From UBA1206 sp050953105 (GTDB taxonomy: Bacteria; Bacillota; Clostridia; Oscillospirales; CAG-382): a stretch of DNA of 64,000 bases. Positions 17,329 to 25,101 of the stretch are shown in pieces. The notes under the pieces were generated by a model. The model was given only the letters and a program-made list of their open reading frames with translations, did not search any database and was not told the DNA's origin. The DNA lies in assembly GCA_050953105.1 (NCBI GenBank), contig JBMNMA010000001.1, forward strand, positions 62,001 through 126,000, given 5' to 3'. Position 1 is the stretch's first letter. Each line of letters starts with the position of its first letter. The position numbers and the translations under genes are program-made.

Positions 17329-19803
17329 TCAGATAATAGGCGGATTTACATCCACCTCGGCCTTTACGGCCTTTGGAACCTTTTTTGAAATGGTTTTAAT
17401 GCATTCAAGCAAAAATTTTCTTGCTTGTGCCTGGTCTTTATATTTTATGATAATTCTTTGCCTGTATTTATTTCTAAGCCGGTATATTCCCTCCCGGTAG
17501 GGCCCGAATTTTATAATGGGAACGGAAGGATATTTATCGGTATGTATCTTTCCAATTAACCCGCTTGCCCCTTCCGAGGCTGCGTTGGCGTCATATTCGG
17601 TGGCAGCCGAAAAGGAAAACACGCCGATATCGCAAAAGGGCGGAAAAAGCACGGCCTTGCGGAGGGCAATTTCGCTTTTGTAGAATTTATCGTAATCCTG
17701 CGTAAGGGATAATTTTAATATTTCATTGTCGGGGGAAAATGTCTGGAAAAGGGCAATACCCTTTTTGTCGCCCCGTCCCGACCGGCCAGCTATTTGGGTA
17801 AAGAGTGAAAATGCCCGTTCTCCGGCACGAAAGTCGTTTTGATACAACGAACTGTCGGCAAGCACCACCCCAACCAGTCCCACCTTGGGAAAGTCAAGGC
17901 CCTTGGCCACCATCTGGGTGCCGAAAAGGATTTGATATTTGCCCTCCCGGAAAGCCGAAATAATTTCTTCGTGTGAATGCTTTTCACCGGTGGTGTCGGC
18001 GTCCATGCGGACGCATTCCACGCCGGGAAAATCCTCTTCCAGTTCCTCCTGCAGCTTTTGAGTGCCGAAGCCGTAATGGCCTATATGCTGGCTTTGGCAG
18101 TTGTCGCATTTTTCGGGTTTGTTTAAAATATAGCCGCAGTAGTGGCAGACAAGCTTGTTCTTCTTTGATCCGGCAATTCCGCTGTCCCCGTAGGCATGGA
18201 ATGTAAGGGAAACCGAGCAGTTTGGGCAGGTGTAGACATAGCCGCATTTAAGGCAGGAAAGATGGGTGTTGTAACCCCTACGGTTAATAAACAATATAAC
18301 CTGCCGGCCGTCTTTTATGGTGTTTTCAATGGCTTCCTTTAGCGGTTGGGAAATTATTTTGCCGTTTTCTATCCGCTTGTCCCCTTTTATGTCTATAAGG
18401 GAACATTCCGGAAGTGTGGCGTTGCCGTAACGCTCTTCAAGCCGGATAAGTGTGTATGTTCCCGCCTGGGCTTTATAAAAGCTTTCGATTGACGGGGTTG
18501 CCGAGGCAAGAAGCATAAGGCATTTGTTGTAGGCGCATCTGTAACGGGCGATATCCCTTGCGTGGTATTTGGGGGTGTTTTCTGATTTATAGGTATGCTC
18601 CTGCTCCTCGTCGATAACCACAAGGCCCAAATTCTGCACAGGAACAAATATGGCCGACCGGGTGCCGATTATAACCTTAACCCTGCCTTCTTTGATTTTT
18701 CTGACAGCGTCAAGCTTTTCCCCCACCGAAAGCATGGAATGGATAACCGCAAGGTTTTCGCCGAATGAGGATTTAAAAACCGAAACCGCCTGGGCCGTAA
18801 GGCCGATTTCAGGCACAAGCACGATTGCCGACTTGCCCTGGGATATGGCTTTGCGGCAGGCCTCGATTATAACCCTTGTCTTGCCGCTGCCGGTAACGCC
18901 GTACAGCAGCGCCGCCTTTGGCTCACCGCTTTCCATAAGGCTTTGAATTTTTGAAAAAGCCTCCCGCTGGGACGGCGACAGAGGGGAATCATAATATTCT
19001 ATGTCTTTTGAAGGTGTTATATAATTGCGTTCCTCACGGGCGGTTATTTTTTCAAGTATTTTGTTTTTTACAAGGGTGGTAAACACCGCCTGCCCCGCGC
19101 CGAACAGCTCTTTGCCTTCAGATACCGATATAACCCCGCCGTCCTTTAGAAAATCAACAATCTTCCTCTGCTTTTCGCTTCTTAAGCCTTCAATGTTTTC
19201 TACGGCGTTTTGCCCTTCCTCGGTGTCTGCCAGACGGTAAAGCAGGGTCAGCTTTTCGTTTATTTTCTCCTTGGCCTCGGCGGTTTTGACTACCGCCCCT
19301 AACTTTTCAAGGGAGTTGAGAAGAAGTAATACTTCTTCGCCGAATTCCTCGGTAAGAACGCCAAGGCTTGTTTTGCCCCTTGACAAAAGGAACTTGCAGA
19401 CAAATTCACCCTTTTCGTTAAGGGTTGACATGTCGTAGGGAGATGCCTCGTAAAAAATCTCTGTTTCCATCTCCTGACCTGCGGGCAAAATTGTCCGTGC
19501 GGCGGTGCCGAAGGTGCAGAAATACCTATCGGCCATAAAGGAACAAAGCCCCAAAAGCTCGTCATTTAGCGTAACGGGGTAGTTTAGCACCTCGGCAACA
19601 GGCTTTATCTGGGGGTAGTCGCATTTGTCGTAAAAGGAGGTAACCACCCCGGTGCGAAGATGGTTGGAGTTGCCGTAGGGAACGGCGCAAATACTTCCCC
19701 GTTCTATTTTATCCCGTAAATTTTGGGGGATAAAATAGGTGTATTCCCTGTCAAAATCCAATGCGGCATTAAGTATCCTTATGCCGGCAAACACCTTTTC
19801 CAT
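17329..19803 (-). CDS. priA: Primosomal protein N' (replication restart helicase)
   Basis: At 824 residues it has an N-terminal 3'-DNA-binding domain and a superfamily 2 helicase core with Walker A (GVTGSGKT) and a Walker B of the DEEQEH type. The core is interrupted by the PriA zinc module (four Cys pairs between about 520 and 580, such as CLKCGY, CPNC, CHYCGY, CDNC). It reloads the replicative helicase at stalled forks. coaBC, which normally separates rpoZ from priA in Firmicutes, is absent; rpoZ is only 4 bp upstream. Confidence 0.96.
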   Translation of the reverse strand: MEKVFAGIRILNAALDFDREYTYFIPQNLRDKIERGSICAVPYGNSNHLRTGVVTSFYDKCDYPQIKPVAEVLNYPVTLNDELLGLCSFMADRYFCTFGTAARTILPAGQEMETEIFYEASPYDMSTLNEKGEFVCKFLLSRGKTSLGVLTEEFGEEVLLLLNSLEKLGAVVKTAEAKEKINEKLTLLYRLADTEEGQNAVENIEGLRSEKQRKIVDFLKDGGVISVSEGKELFGAGQAVFTTLVKNKILEKITAREERNYITPSKDIEYYDSPLSPSQREAFSKIQSLMESGEPKAALLYGVTGSGKTRVIIEACRKAISQGKSAIVLVPEIGLTAQAVSVFKSSFGENLAVIHSMLSVGEKLDAVRKIKEGRVKVIIGTRSAIFVPVQNLGLVVIDEEQEHTYKSENTPKYHARDIARYRCAYNKCLMLLASATPSIESFYKAQAGTYTLIRLEERYGNATLPECSLIDIKGDKRIENGKIISQPLKEAIENTIKDGRQVILFINRRGYNTHLSCLKCGYVYTCPNCSVSLTFHAYGDSGIAGSKKNKLVCHYCGYILNKPEKCDNCQSQHIGHYGFGTQKLQEELEEDFPGVECVRMDADTTGEKHSHEEIISAFREGKYQILFGTQMVAKGLDFPKVGLVGVVLADSSLYQNDFRAGERAFSLFTQIAGRSGRGDKKGIALFQTFSPDNEILKLSLTQDYDKFYKSEIALRKAVLFPPFCDIGVFSFSAATEYDANAASEGASGLIGKIHTDKYPSVPIIKFGPYREGIYRLRNKYRQRIIIKYKDQAQARKFLLECIKTISKKVPKAVKAEVDVNPPII

Positions 19804-19807
19804 AAGG

Positions 19808-20068
19808 CTATTTTATATCTTCTGCGGGGACTTTTATTTTGAATTCGCCCTTCATTATTTTGTCAATGGTCAGGGTAACCGACTTTTCGTTTACCGAGTC
19901 GGGGGTGAAAAGGGGCTTGGTATCCTTGGGATCCCGGCGCATTTCAGCCTCTTCCCTTTCCTTTGCCACTTTGTCGGTTATAATCCTTGCACCCTTGGCG
20001 GTGGCGATAACCAGGGCATAACGGTTAATCTTGTCGTTGGTTAATTGCTGAACAGAAGGATAAAGCAT
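19808..20068 (-). CDS. rpoZ: DNA-directed RNA polymerase omega subunit
   Basis: The 86-residue protein starts MLYPSVQQL and carries the omega core as NRYALVIATAKGAR followed by an acidic-basic helix. It fits RpoZ in length and in position between gmk and priA. Omega assists folding and assembly of beta-prime. The C-terminal extension (about 50-86) is typical of clostridial omegas. Confidence 0.92.
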   Translation of the reverse strand: MLYPSVQQLTNDKINRYALVIATAKGARIITDKVAKEREEAEMRRDPKDTKPLFTPDSVNEKSVTLTIDKIMKGEFKIKVPAEDIK

Positions 20069-20094
20069 TGTTTTTCTACTCCTTTATAATAAGA

Positions 20095-20694
20095 CTAAAT
20101 TTCGGGAATTGTTATAAGCTTTCGTTTTACCGAATGCTTTTCGGCTACAACGATAGCTTCGATTTCTTTTGCGGTTTTTTCCCACTGGCTGTCGTTGTTT
20201 ATTACAAGATAATCGTATTCGTTTATAAGATGAAGTTCCTTTTTGGCCACTTCAAGGCGGTTGTTTATGTTGTTTTCGTCCTCGGTGCCCCTGCCGCGGA
20301 GGCGGTTTTCAAGGTCACGCATGGTGGGGGGGCCAATGAACACCAGAACAGCGTCGGGCATCTGGGCTTTTATCTGCAATGCGCCGGCGGTGTCGATTTC
20401 TAAAACCACGTTTTTGCCCTCATCCAGCTTTGCCTTTACAAAGGAACGGGGGGTGCCGTAGTAGTTGCCCACATATTCGGCATATTCCAGCATTTCGCCG
20501 GAGTTAATTTTATTAATAAATTCTTCTCTGTTAACAAAGTAATAGTTTACTCCGTTTTCCTCGCCGGGGCGGGGGGTGCGGGTGGTAACCGACACCGAAT
20601 AGACGTAATCCTCATTTTCAAGGAGCTTTTTTATAACCGTCCCTTTTCCCACTCCTGCAGGACCGGATATTACCACAAGCAGACCTTTTCCCAT
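20095..20694 (-). CDS. gmk: Guanylate kinase
   Basis: The 199-residue enzyme has the P-loop GPAGVGKGT (11-19) and the GMP-binding region with TTRTPRPGE (37-45) and YYFVNREEF. It phosphorylates GMP and dGMP. The remA stop and the gmk start abut (remA ends at 20695, gmk starts at 20694), so the genes are coupled. The order yicC-remA-gmk-rpoZ is conserved in Firmicutes. Confidence 0.96.
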   Translation of the reverse strand: MGKGLLVVISGPAGVGKGTVIKKLLENEDYVYSVSVTTRTPRPGEENGVNYYFVNREEFINKINSGEMLEYAEYVGNYYGTPRSFVKAKLDEGKNVVLEIDTAGALQIKAQMPDAVLVFIGPPTMRDLENRLRGRGTEDENNINNRLEVAKKELHLINEYDYLVINNDSQWEKTAKEIEAIVVAEKHSVKRKLITIPEI

Positions 20695-20928
20695 TTATCC
20701 GTTCATCCTTTCGGTTATAACGTTGACTTCCTCGGCGGACAGGATAAGATGTTCACTGTCGGTTATAATAACTGATCGGGTTTTTTTACCGCAGGATACG
20801 TCTATAACCCGGTTTATGTTTTTTGCGTCCTGAACAAGGCGGCGGACGGGGAGGGAGTCGGGGGAAACCACGGCTATAACCCGGCTGGCGTTAACCGTAT
20901 TCCCGAACCCTACATCTACAAGTTTCAT
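20695..20928 (-). CDS. remA: RemA-like DUF370 regulator
   Basis: The 77-residue protein begins MKLVDVGFGNTVNASRVIAV and contains the conserved SLPVRRLVQDA block of DUF370 (RemA/YlzA). In Bacillus subtilis RemA is a DNA-binding activator of extracellular-matrix and osmoprotection genes. The position between yicC and gmk is the conserved one. The regulated genes in this organism cannot be read from the window. Confidence 0.92.
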   Translation of the reverse strand: MKLVDVGFGNTVNASRVIAVVSPDSLPVRRLVQDAKNINRVIDVSCGKKTRSVIITDSEHLILSAEEVNVITERMNG

Positions 20929-20946
20929 TTTTGTCCTTCCTTAAAT

Positions 20947-21825
20947 TTACTCGATATTTTGAATCTGCTCTCTTATTTTTTCAAGCTCGGCCTTGGCCTC
21001 TATAACCAGCCTTGCCATGTCGCTGTCGGCGCATTTGGAACCGGTGGTGTTAATCTCCCGGTTCATTTCCTGAACCATAAAGTCCATTTTACGCCCTACG
21101 GGGACAGATTCGTCAAGCAGCTCTCTGAATTGCTCAAAATGGCTCTTTAGCCTGACAAGCTCTTCGGTTACGTCGCATTTGTCGGCATAGACGGCGCATT
21201 CGGTAAGCAGCCTGGTTTCGTCAACGGGAGCACCGTCAAGGAGAGTTCTTATCCGCTCCTTCATTTTCTCGTTGTATTCTCTAACGGATGCCGGGGCAAG
21301 TTCAAGGAGTCTTTCCCTTATTGCCTCAAGGGTTTCAAGCCGCATAAGCAGGTCGTTGCGGAGCTTTGCCCCCTCGTTTTCCCTCATTGCCGAATGGTAT
21401 GCAAAAGCCTTTTCAGCAACGGTTTTAACACACTGCCATATAGCCTCCAAGTCCTCGTCCGCTTTGCGGGCAAGGAAAACCTCCGGTTTTGAGGATACAA
21501 GGCGTAAATCCACTTCACCCTGTATTCCGTAGTCATTTTTAATAATCTCAAGGGCTTTAAGGTAGCCTTCAAGGTATTCCCGGTTCAGGGAAAGTTCCAC
21601 CTTGTCCCCGTCAATGCAATCCACAAAAACGTAAATGTCTATTTTTCCCCGGGTTATGTTGGAAGTGGCAAGCTGTTTAAGCTTATCCTCCAAAGCGGTG
21701 TAAACCCGGTTTATTTTAATGCTGCAGTCAAGGTAGCGGCTGTTAACCGATTTTACCTCCACCGTTATGTCGTTGCCGGCTACATACTCTTTATGACGGC
21801 CATAACCGGTCATGCTTTTTATCAT
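20947..21825 (-). CDS. yicC: YicC/YloC-family endoribonuclease
   Basis: The 292-residue protein starts MIKSMTGYGR, the hallmark of the family. It ends with the DUF1732 domain containing GRKMDFMVQEMNREINT and GSK. YicC-type proteins are reported to act in RNA decay. The gene heads the conserved yicC-remA-gmk run. Motifs and length are ordinary. Confidence 0.94.
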   Translation of the reverse strand: MIKSMTGYGRHKEYVAGNDITVEVKSVNSRYLDCSIKINRVYTALEDKLKQLATSNITRGKIDIYVFVDCIDGDKVELSLNREYLEGYLKALEIIKNDYGIQGEVDLRLVSSKPEVFLARKADEDLEAIWQCVKTVAEKAFAYHSAMRENEGAKLRNDLLMRLETLEAIRERLLELAPASVREYNEKMKERIRTLLDGAPVDETRLLTECAVYADKCDVTEELVRLKSHFEQFRELLDESVPVGRKMDFMVQEMNREINTTGSKCADSDMARLVIEAKAELEKIREQIQNIE

Positions 21826-21851
21826 TTAATATTCATCCTTTCGGTCAGCCG

Positions 21852-22361
21852 TTATTTGCGTCTGCGTTTTAACAAAATAAAGTATTTTGATATTATCATG
21901 GTGAGGGCAAGGTCAAAGGCAACGAATATAAAGTTGCCAAGCAGATATATCCATAATTCAAAGCCGAGCGGGTCATCCCCGGCTACCACGAAATAGCGCC
22001 CCAGCCAGATAATTATGGAAAGCATTATGTTGGCCGATACCCATTTAAAAAACCATGACAAAGGTTTGCTTTTTATTTTTTCGCAAAAATGCTTTAAAAT
22101 GGGATACAGCCCGCCGTAGAATATAAAGGTGATGGCTATGTTTTTGTCGGGCAGCAGCACAAAGGCCAGCACCCCCGACACGGTATAGACGCCAAAAGCA
22201 GCGGCAAGGTCAAGTTCGATCATTGCCACCACCACGGCAAAGCCGGCAGCAAAGGCAGCCGACATTGAAAGGGCGGTAATAAGGTTTCCAAAGGACATTA
22301 TTATAAGCGCCGTTGCCGAAAGAACCCCTGATAATGCTACGGTTTTGCTACTCTTCTTCAT
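21852..22361 (-). CDS. Small multi-pass membrane protein of unknown function
   Basis: The 169-residue, very hydrophobic protein has about five predicted membrane helices and a basic C-terminus (LLKRRRK). Its length and helix spacing recall the substrate-binding S components of ECF transporters, but I see no family signature, so the function is left open. It lies between the J-domain gene and yicC in the same operon direction. CATAGGTGACC-type sequence around the upstream gene end leaves about 10 bp between them. Confidence 0.7.
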   Translation of the reverse strand: MKKSSKTVALSGVLSATALIIMSFGNLITALSMSAAFAAGFAVVVAMIELDLAAAFGVYTVSGVLAFVLLPDKNIAITFIFYGGLYPILKHFCEKIKSKPLSWFFKWVSANIMLSIIIWLGRYFVVAGDDPLGFELWIYLLGNFIFVAFDLALTMIISKYFILLKRRRK

Positions 22362-22370
22362 AGGTGACCG

Positions 22371-22976
22371 TTACCTCATACAGCCGCAGATAAGATCAAG
22401 ACACATAAGCCCCATACAGATGTCGCACCCCGAACAGCCGGTGGTGGTTTGGGTGGTGTTGTAGGGTGAGGCCGACGAACCCGTAGACAGGCGGTTTAAG
22501 GCGTCACGGTATTCGTAATTGGAAGGATCCATCTGACAGGCTGTCTGGATATGTTCCCGGGCGTCAAGCAGCCAGCCCTTGTAAAAGTAAACAATGCCGA
22601 TAAGGTAGTGCCATTCGGCGGTGTTTTGATCGGGATGGCGGTTAAGGTATTGTTCTGCCTCGGAATATCTTCCCCGGCGAATAAGTTCACGTATGTTGGC
22701 AAAGGAGCCCCGGTTGCCTGTCTGACCATAATCCGACGAACCGGAATATCCGCCGGATGAACCCGAAGAACCTGAAGCACGCAGCCGCTGGATTTCGGCA
22801 TAGGCCTCGTTTATTTCCTTCATTTTTTCGGATGCCAGGTCGGCAAGGGGATTATCCACATAGTTGTCGGGGTGATACTTTTTGGCAAGGTTGCGGTATG
22901 CCTTTTTAATTTCCTCGTCGGTGGCGTCGGGAGAAACGCCCAAAATCTTATAAGGGTCTGTCATTGATGTTGTCAA
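22371..22976 (-). CDS. J-domain protein with TPR-like region and Cys-rich tail
   Basis: The 201-residue protein has an N-terminal J domain (about 7-70) with the HPD motif in KKYHPDNY, a Gly/Ser-rich spacer (about 88-105) and a TPR-like segment (about 112-165). The tail contains GCSGCDICMGLMCLDLICGC, with six Cys in about 20 residues. J domains stimulate DnaK ATPase, so this is a client-specific co-chaperone rather than DnaJ itself. The Cys-rich end could bind metal or associate with membrane; which is unknown. It overlaps the DUF5685 gene upstream by 29 nt, so the two are co-translated and probably cooperate. Confidence 0.88.
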   Translation of the reverse strand: MTTSMTDPYKILGVSPDATDEEIKKAYRNLAKKYHPDNYVDNPLADLASEKMKEINEAYAEIQRLRASGSSGSSGGYSGSSDYGQTGNRGSFANIRELIRRGRYSEAEQYLNRHPDQNTAEWHYLIGIVYFYKGWLLDAREHIQTACQMDPSNYEYRDALNRLSTGSSASPYNTTQTTTGCSGCDICMGLMCLDLICGCMR

Positions 22977-23844
22977 GCCTTTCTTTATCTTTTGGGTGTC
23001 CGTTCAGCTTCAGCAGGCTTTTTTCAAACGCCGCAATCGAGCCAAGAACAGCGGTATTGTAAACAAGATTGTCAAAACCCGAGCCCCCCGCTTTTTCGTA
23101 GGAACGGCAGAAGGCATTTATGGAATCGCTAAGGGTGGTTCTTATAACTTCCTTTGATGCCAAAACCTGTTCGGGGGTTGTATAATAGTTGTTTAACACA
23201 TTGTAGTTACCCTTTTCGCCATCTTTTCGGGAATCCTCAAAGGCATCGATAAGGTAGATGTATCTGCCGATATGATAGCCGCAACGGCTTAAAATCTCCT
23301 TTTTCTCGCCTGTTGTATTTCCGCTTGCCACCACGCTTGTAACCTTAGCAAAGCAGTCGGCAGCCAAGTCAGGCGACGGGCAGTTTGATTTTTCATACCC
23401 GGTAAGGCGGCTTAAGGAGTCATATACCTCGCCGTCAAGGCTGGGATAAAGCTTTGTCGCACGTCTTTTTATCCGGGACGCAAACAAAAGGCAGAGCCGG
23501 TAAAACAGCTTTTTTATGCCTTTGGAATCTTTGTAATCGTCATACACCTTGTAATAAAGCAATATACCGAAGGCGGCGCAGGTGTATATAATAGACTCGT
23601 TGTCAAGCACCATGCATTTTTTCTTTAAACTGTACGGGCAGCGTTTTACGGAGGTGGATGCCGTTTCCCCGTTTACCGCCATGCGGACGATACATAAAAA
23701 CACAAAATCGTGGTTGAGGAAAAAGCGGGTAAGGCGGGAAATCTTTCTGCCCCCCTCCCGGCAGAGGCCGCAATATACGGCTTTATACAGCTCTTTTTCC
23801 TTGTCGGTGAGTTTTCCCTCCACCGGTTTTATATAGCCGAACAT
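22948..23844 (-). CDS. DUF5685-family protein
   Basis: The 298-residue protein starts MFGYIKPVEGKL and has the early CGLCREGG motif plus later conserved Cys (in RCPYSLKKKC and CRSYEKAG), the pattern of DUF5685. The function of the family is unknown; spaced Cys suggest a metal site. It is the first gene of the long minus-strand run, downstream of a good promoter and with GGGAGG just before the ATG at 23844. The 29-nt overlap with the J-domain gene supports a shared role. Confidence 0.82.
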   Translation of the reverse strand: MFGYIKPVEGKLTDKEKELYKAVYCGLCREGGRKISRLTRFFLNHDFVFLCIVRMAVNGETASTSVKRCPYSLKKKCMVLDNESIIYTCAAFGILLYYKVYDDYKDSKGIKKLFYRLCLLFASRIKRRATKLYPSLDGEVYDSLSRLTGYEKSNCPSPDLAADCFAKVTSVVASGNTTGEKKEILSRCGYHIGRYIYLIDAFEDSRKDGEKGNYNVLNNYYTTPEQVLASKEVIRTTLSDSINAFCRSYEKAGGSGFDNLVYNTAVLGSIAAFEKSLLKLNGHPKDKERLDNINDRPL

Positions 23845-23885
23845 TTTTCCTCCCGCAAAGCCGGACAGTACTATTTTAACATCCT

Positions 23886-23914
23886 ATTATATCACGGTGG
23901 TATTGAAATTTCAA
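23886..23914 (-). promoter_or_regulatory. Sigma-A-type promoter for the DUF5685...rsgA run
   Basis: On the minus strand TTGAAA (23914-23909) and TATAAT (23891-23886) are separated by 17 bp, 42 bp before the ATG at 23844. The -35 is part of a TTGAAATTTCAA palindrome (23914-23903), which could also be an operator. No other equally good promoter is seen at the head of this run. Confidence 0.75.
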
Positions 23915-24031
23915 TATAAATCATAAAATACAATAATTAATAACATTATTTTAAATTTTTACCGTAAAAAGAGGATTTTCAATTTTTATTGCGTATATAA
24001 TAATAAACGGTTTTATTTTATTGCATATTTA

Positions 24032-24060
24032 TTGCATATTTTTCAGGCTTTTTTTATTTT
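24032..24060 (+). promoter_or_regulatory. Candidate promoter for dgt-dnaG-rpoD
   Basis: TTGCAT (24032-24037) and TATTTT (24055-24060) are 17 bp apart in a very AT-rich divergent region. A second TTGCAT copy lies 11 bp upstream (24021-24026). A TATAAT at 24087-24092 also exists but would place the start of transcription inside the ribosome binding site. Confidence 0.4.
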
Positions 24061-24083
24061 TGTGTGGAATTAATAAAATATCC

Positions 24084-25088
24084 GTGTATAATCAAGGGGG
24101 TTATTTTATAAAAGAAAGAATATATGAAATAGAAAGATTATACCTTTCAAAAAACGCCTTCCTGTCGGAAAACACAAAGGGCCGCCTACACCCCGACGAC
24201 CAATGCCCAATGCGCACCGATTTTATGCGGGACCGGGACAGAATTATCCATTCCAAGGCTTTCAGGCGGCTTATGCATAAAATGCAGGTGTTTGTTGCTC
24301 CCGAAGGGGACCACTACCGCACCCGGCTTACCCATACCCTTGAGGTTACCCAGATAGGGCGGACCATTGCCCGGGGAATGGCGTTAAACGAGGACCTTAC
24401 CGAGGCAGCCTGTCTGGGCCACGACCTGGGACACACCCCTTTCGGCCATTCGGGGGAGAGGGTGTTAAACTCCCTTTGCACCAAGGGCTACCGCCACAAC
24501 GAGCAAAGCCTACGGGTTACCGATGTGCTTGAAAAACTGAATCTGACTTATGAAGTGCGGGACGGTATTTTAAACCACACCAACGGCATTGCCAACACCA
24601 AGGAAGGGCAGATTGTCCGCCTTGCCGACCGGATAGCCTACATAAACCACGATATCGACGACGCTATACGGGCAGGGATATTAAAAAGCGGGGATATTCC
24701 CAAGGATTGCATTGAAATATTGGGGACAAGCCATTCAAAGCGCATTTCAACCATGGTAAGCGCCGTCATTGCCCACGGCTCGGACGGCAGCATAGGTATG
24801 GACGAGCCATACGGATCTGCCACCGACAAGCTGCGTGACTTTATGTTTGAGGCGGTTTACAAAAACCCCGTTGCCAAAAGCGAAGACGCCAAGGTGGAAA
24901 ACATGTTAACCTTTGTGTTTGAGTATTTTATGAAAAAGCCCGAAAAGCTGCCTGGCGAATACATGGCAAACATTGATAACGACGGGGTTGAAACGGTGGT
25001 GTGCGACTATATTGCTGGCATGACCGACAGATATGCCCTGTCACTGTTTGAAAAACTATTCGTGCCAAAAGCATGGCAGTATAAATAG
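24084..25088 (+). CDS. Deoxyguanosinetriphosphate triphosphohydrolase-like HD protein
   Basis: The HD-domain protein of about 330 residues has RDRDRIIHSKAFRRL, then H in RLTHTLEV and the metal motif CLGHDLGHTPFGHSGE. These define the dGTPase/Dgt-like family, which hydrolyses dNTPs to deoxynucleoside and triphosphate. The start is unusual. Homologues begin near the segment IKERIYEIERLYLS, but there is no ATG there. GTG at 24084 lacks a ribosome binding site, while the strong AAGGGGG (24094-24100) is 7 nt before an ATA codon at 24108. I give the GTG as the conservative start. The gene precedes dnaG and rpoD, a known clostridial arrangement. Confidence 0.85.
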   Translation: MYNQGGYFIKERIYEIERLYLSKNAFLSENTKGRLHPDDQCPMRTDFMRDRDRIIHSKAFRRLMHKMQVFVAPEGDHYRTRLTHTLEVTQIGRTIARGMALNEDLTEAACLGHDLGHTPFGHSGERVLNSLCTKGYRHNEQSLRVTDVLEKLNLTYEVRDGILNHTNGIANTKEGQIVRLADRIAYINHDIDDAIRAGILKSGDIPKDCIEILGTSHSKRISTMVSAVIAHGSDGSIGMDEPYGSATDKLRDFMFEAVYKNPVAKSEDAKVENMLTFVFEYFMKKPEKLPGEYMANIDNDGVETVVCDYIAGMTDRYALSLFEKLFVPKAWQYK

Positions 25089-25101
25089 AAACGGAGTAAA
25101 A

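Noticed and set aside
24021..24083. N-terminal extension of the dgt-like protein from ATG 24021
   Set aside because: Codes for a hydrophobic stretch not found in the family, sits in the presumed promoter, and has no ribosome binding site.
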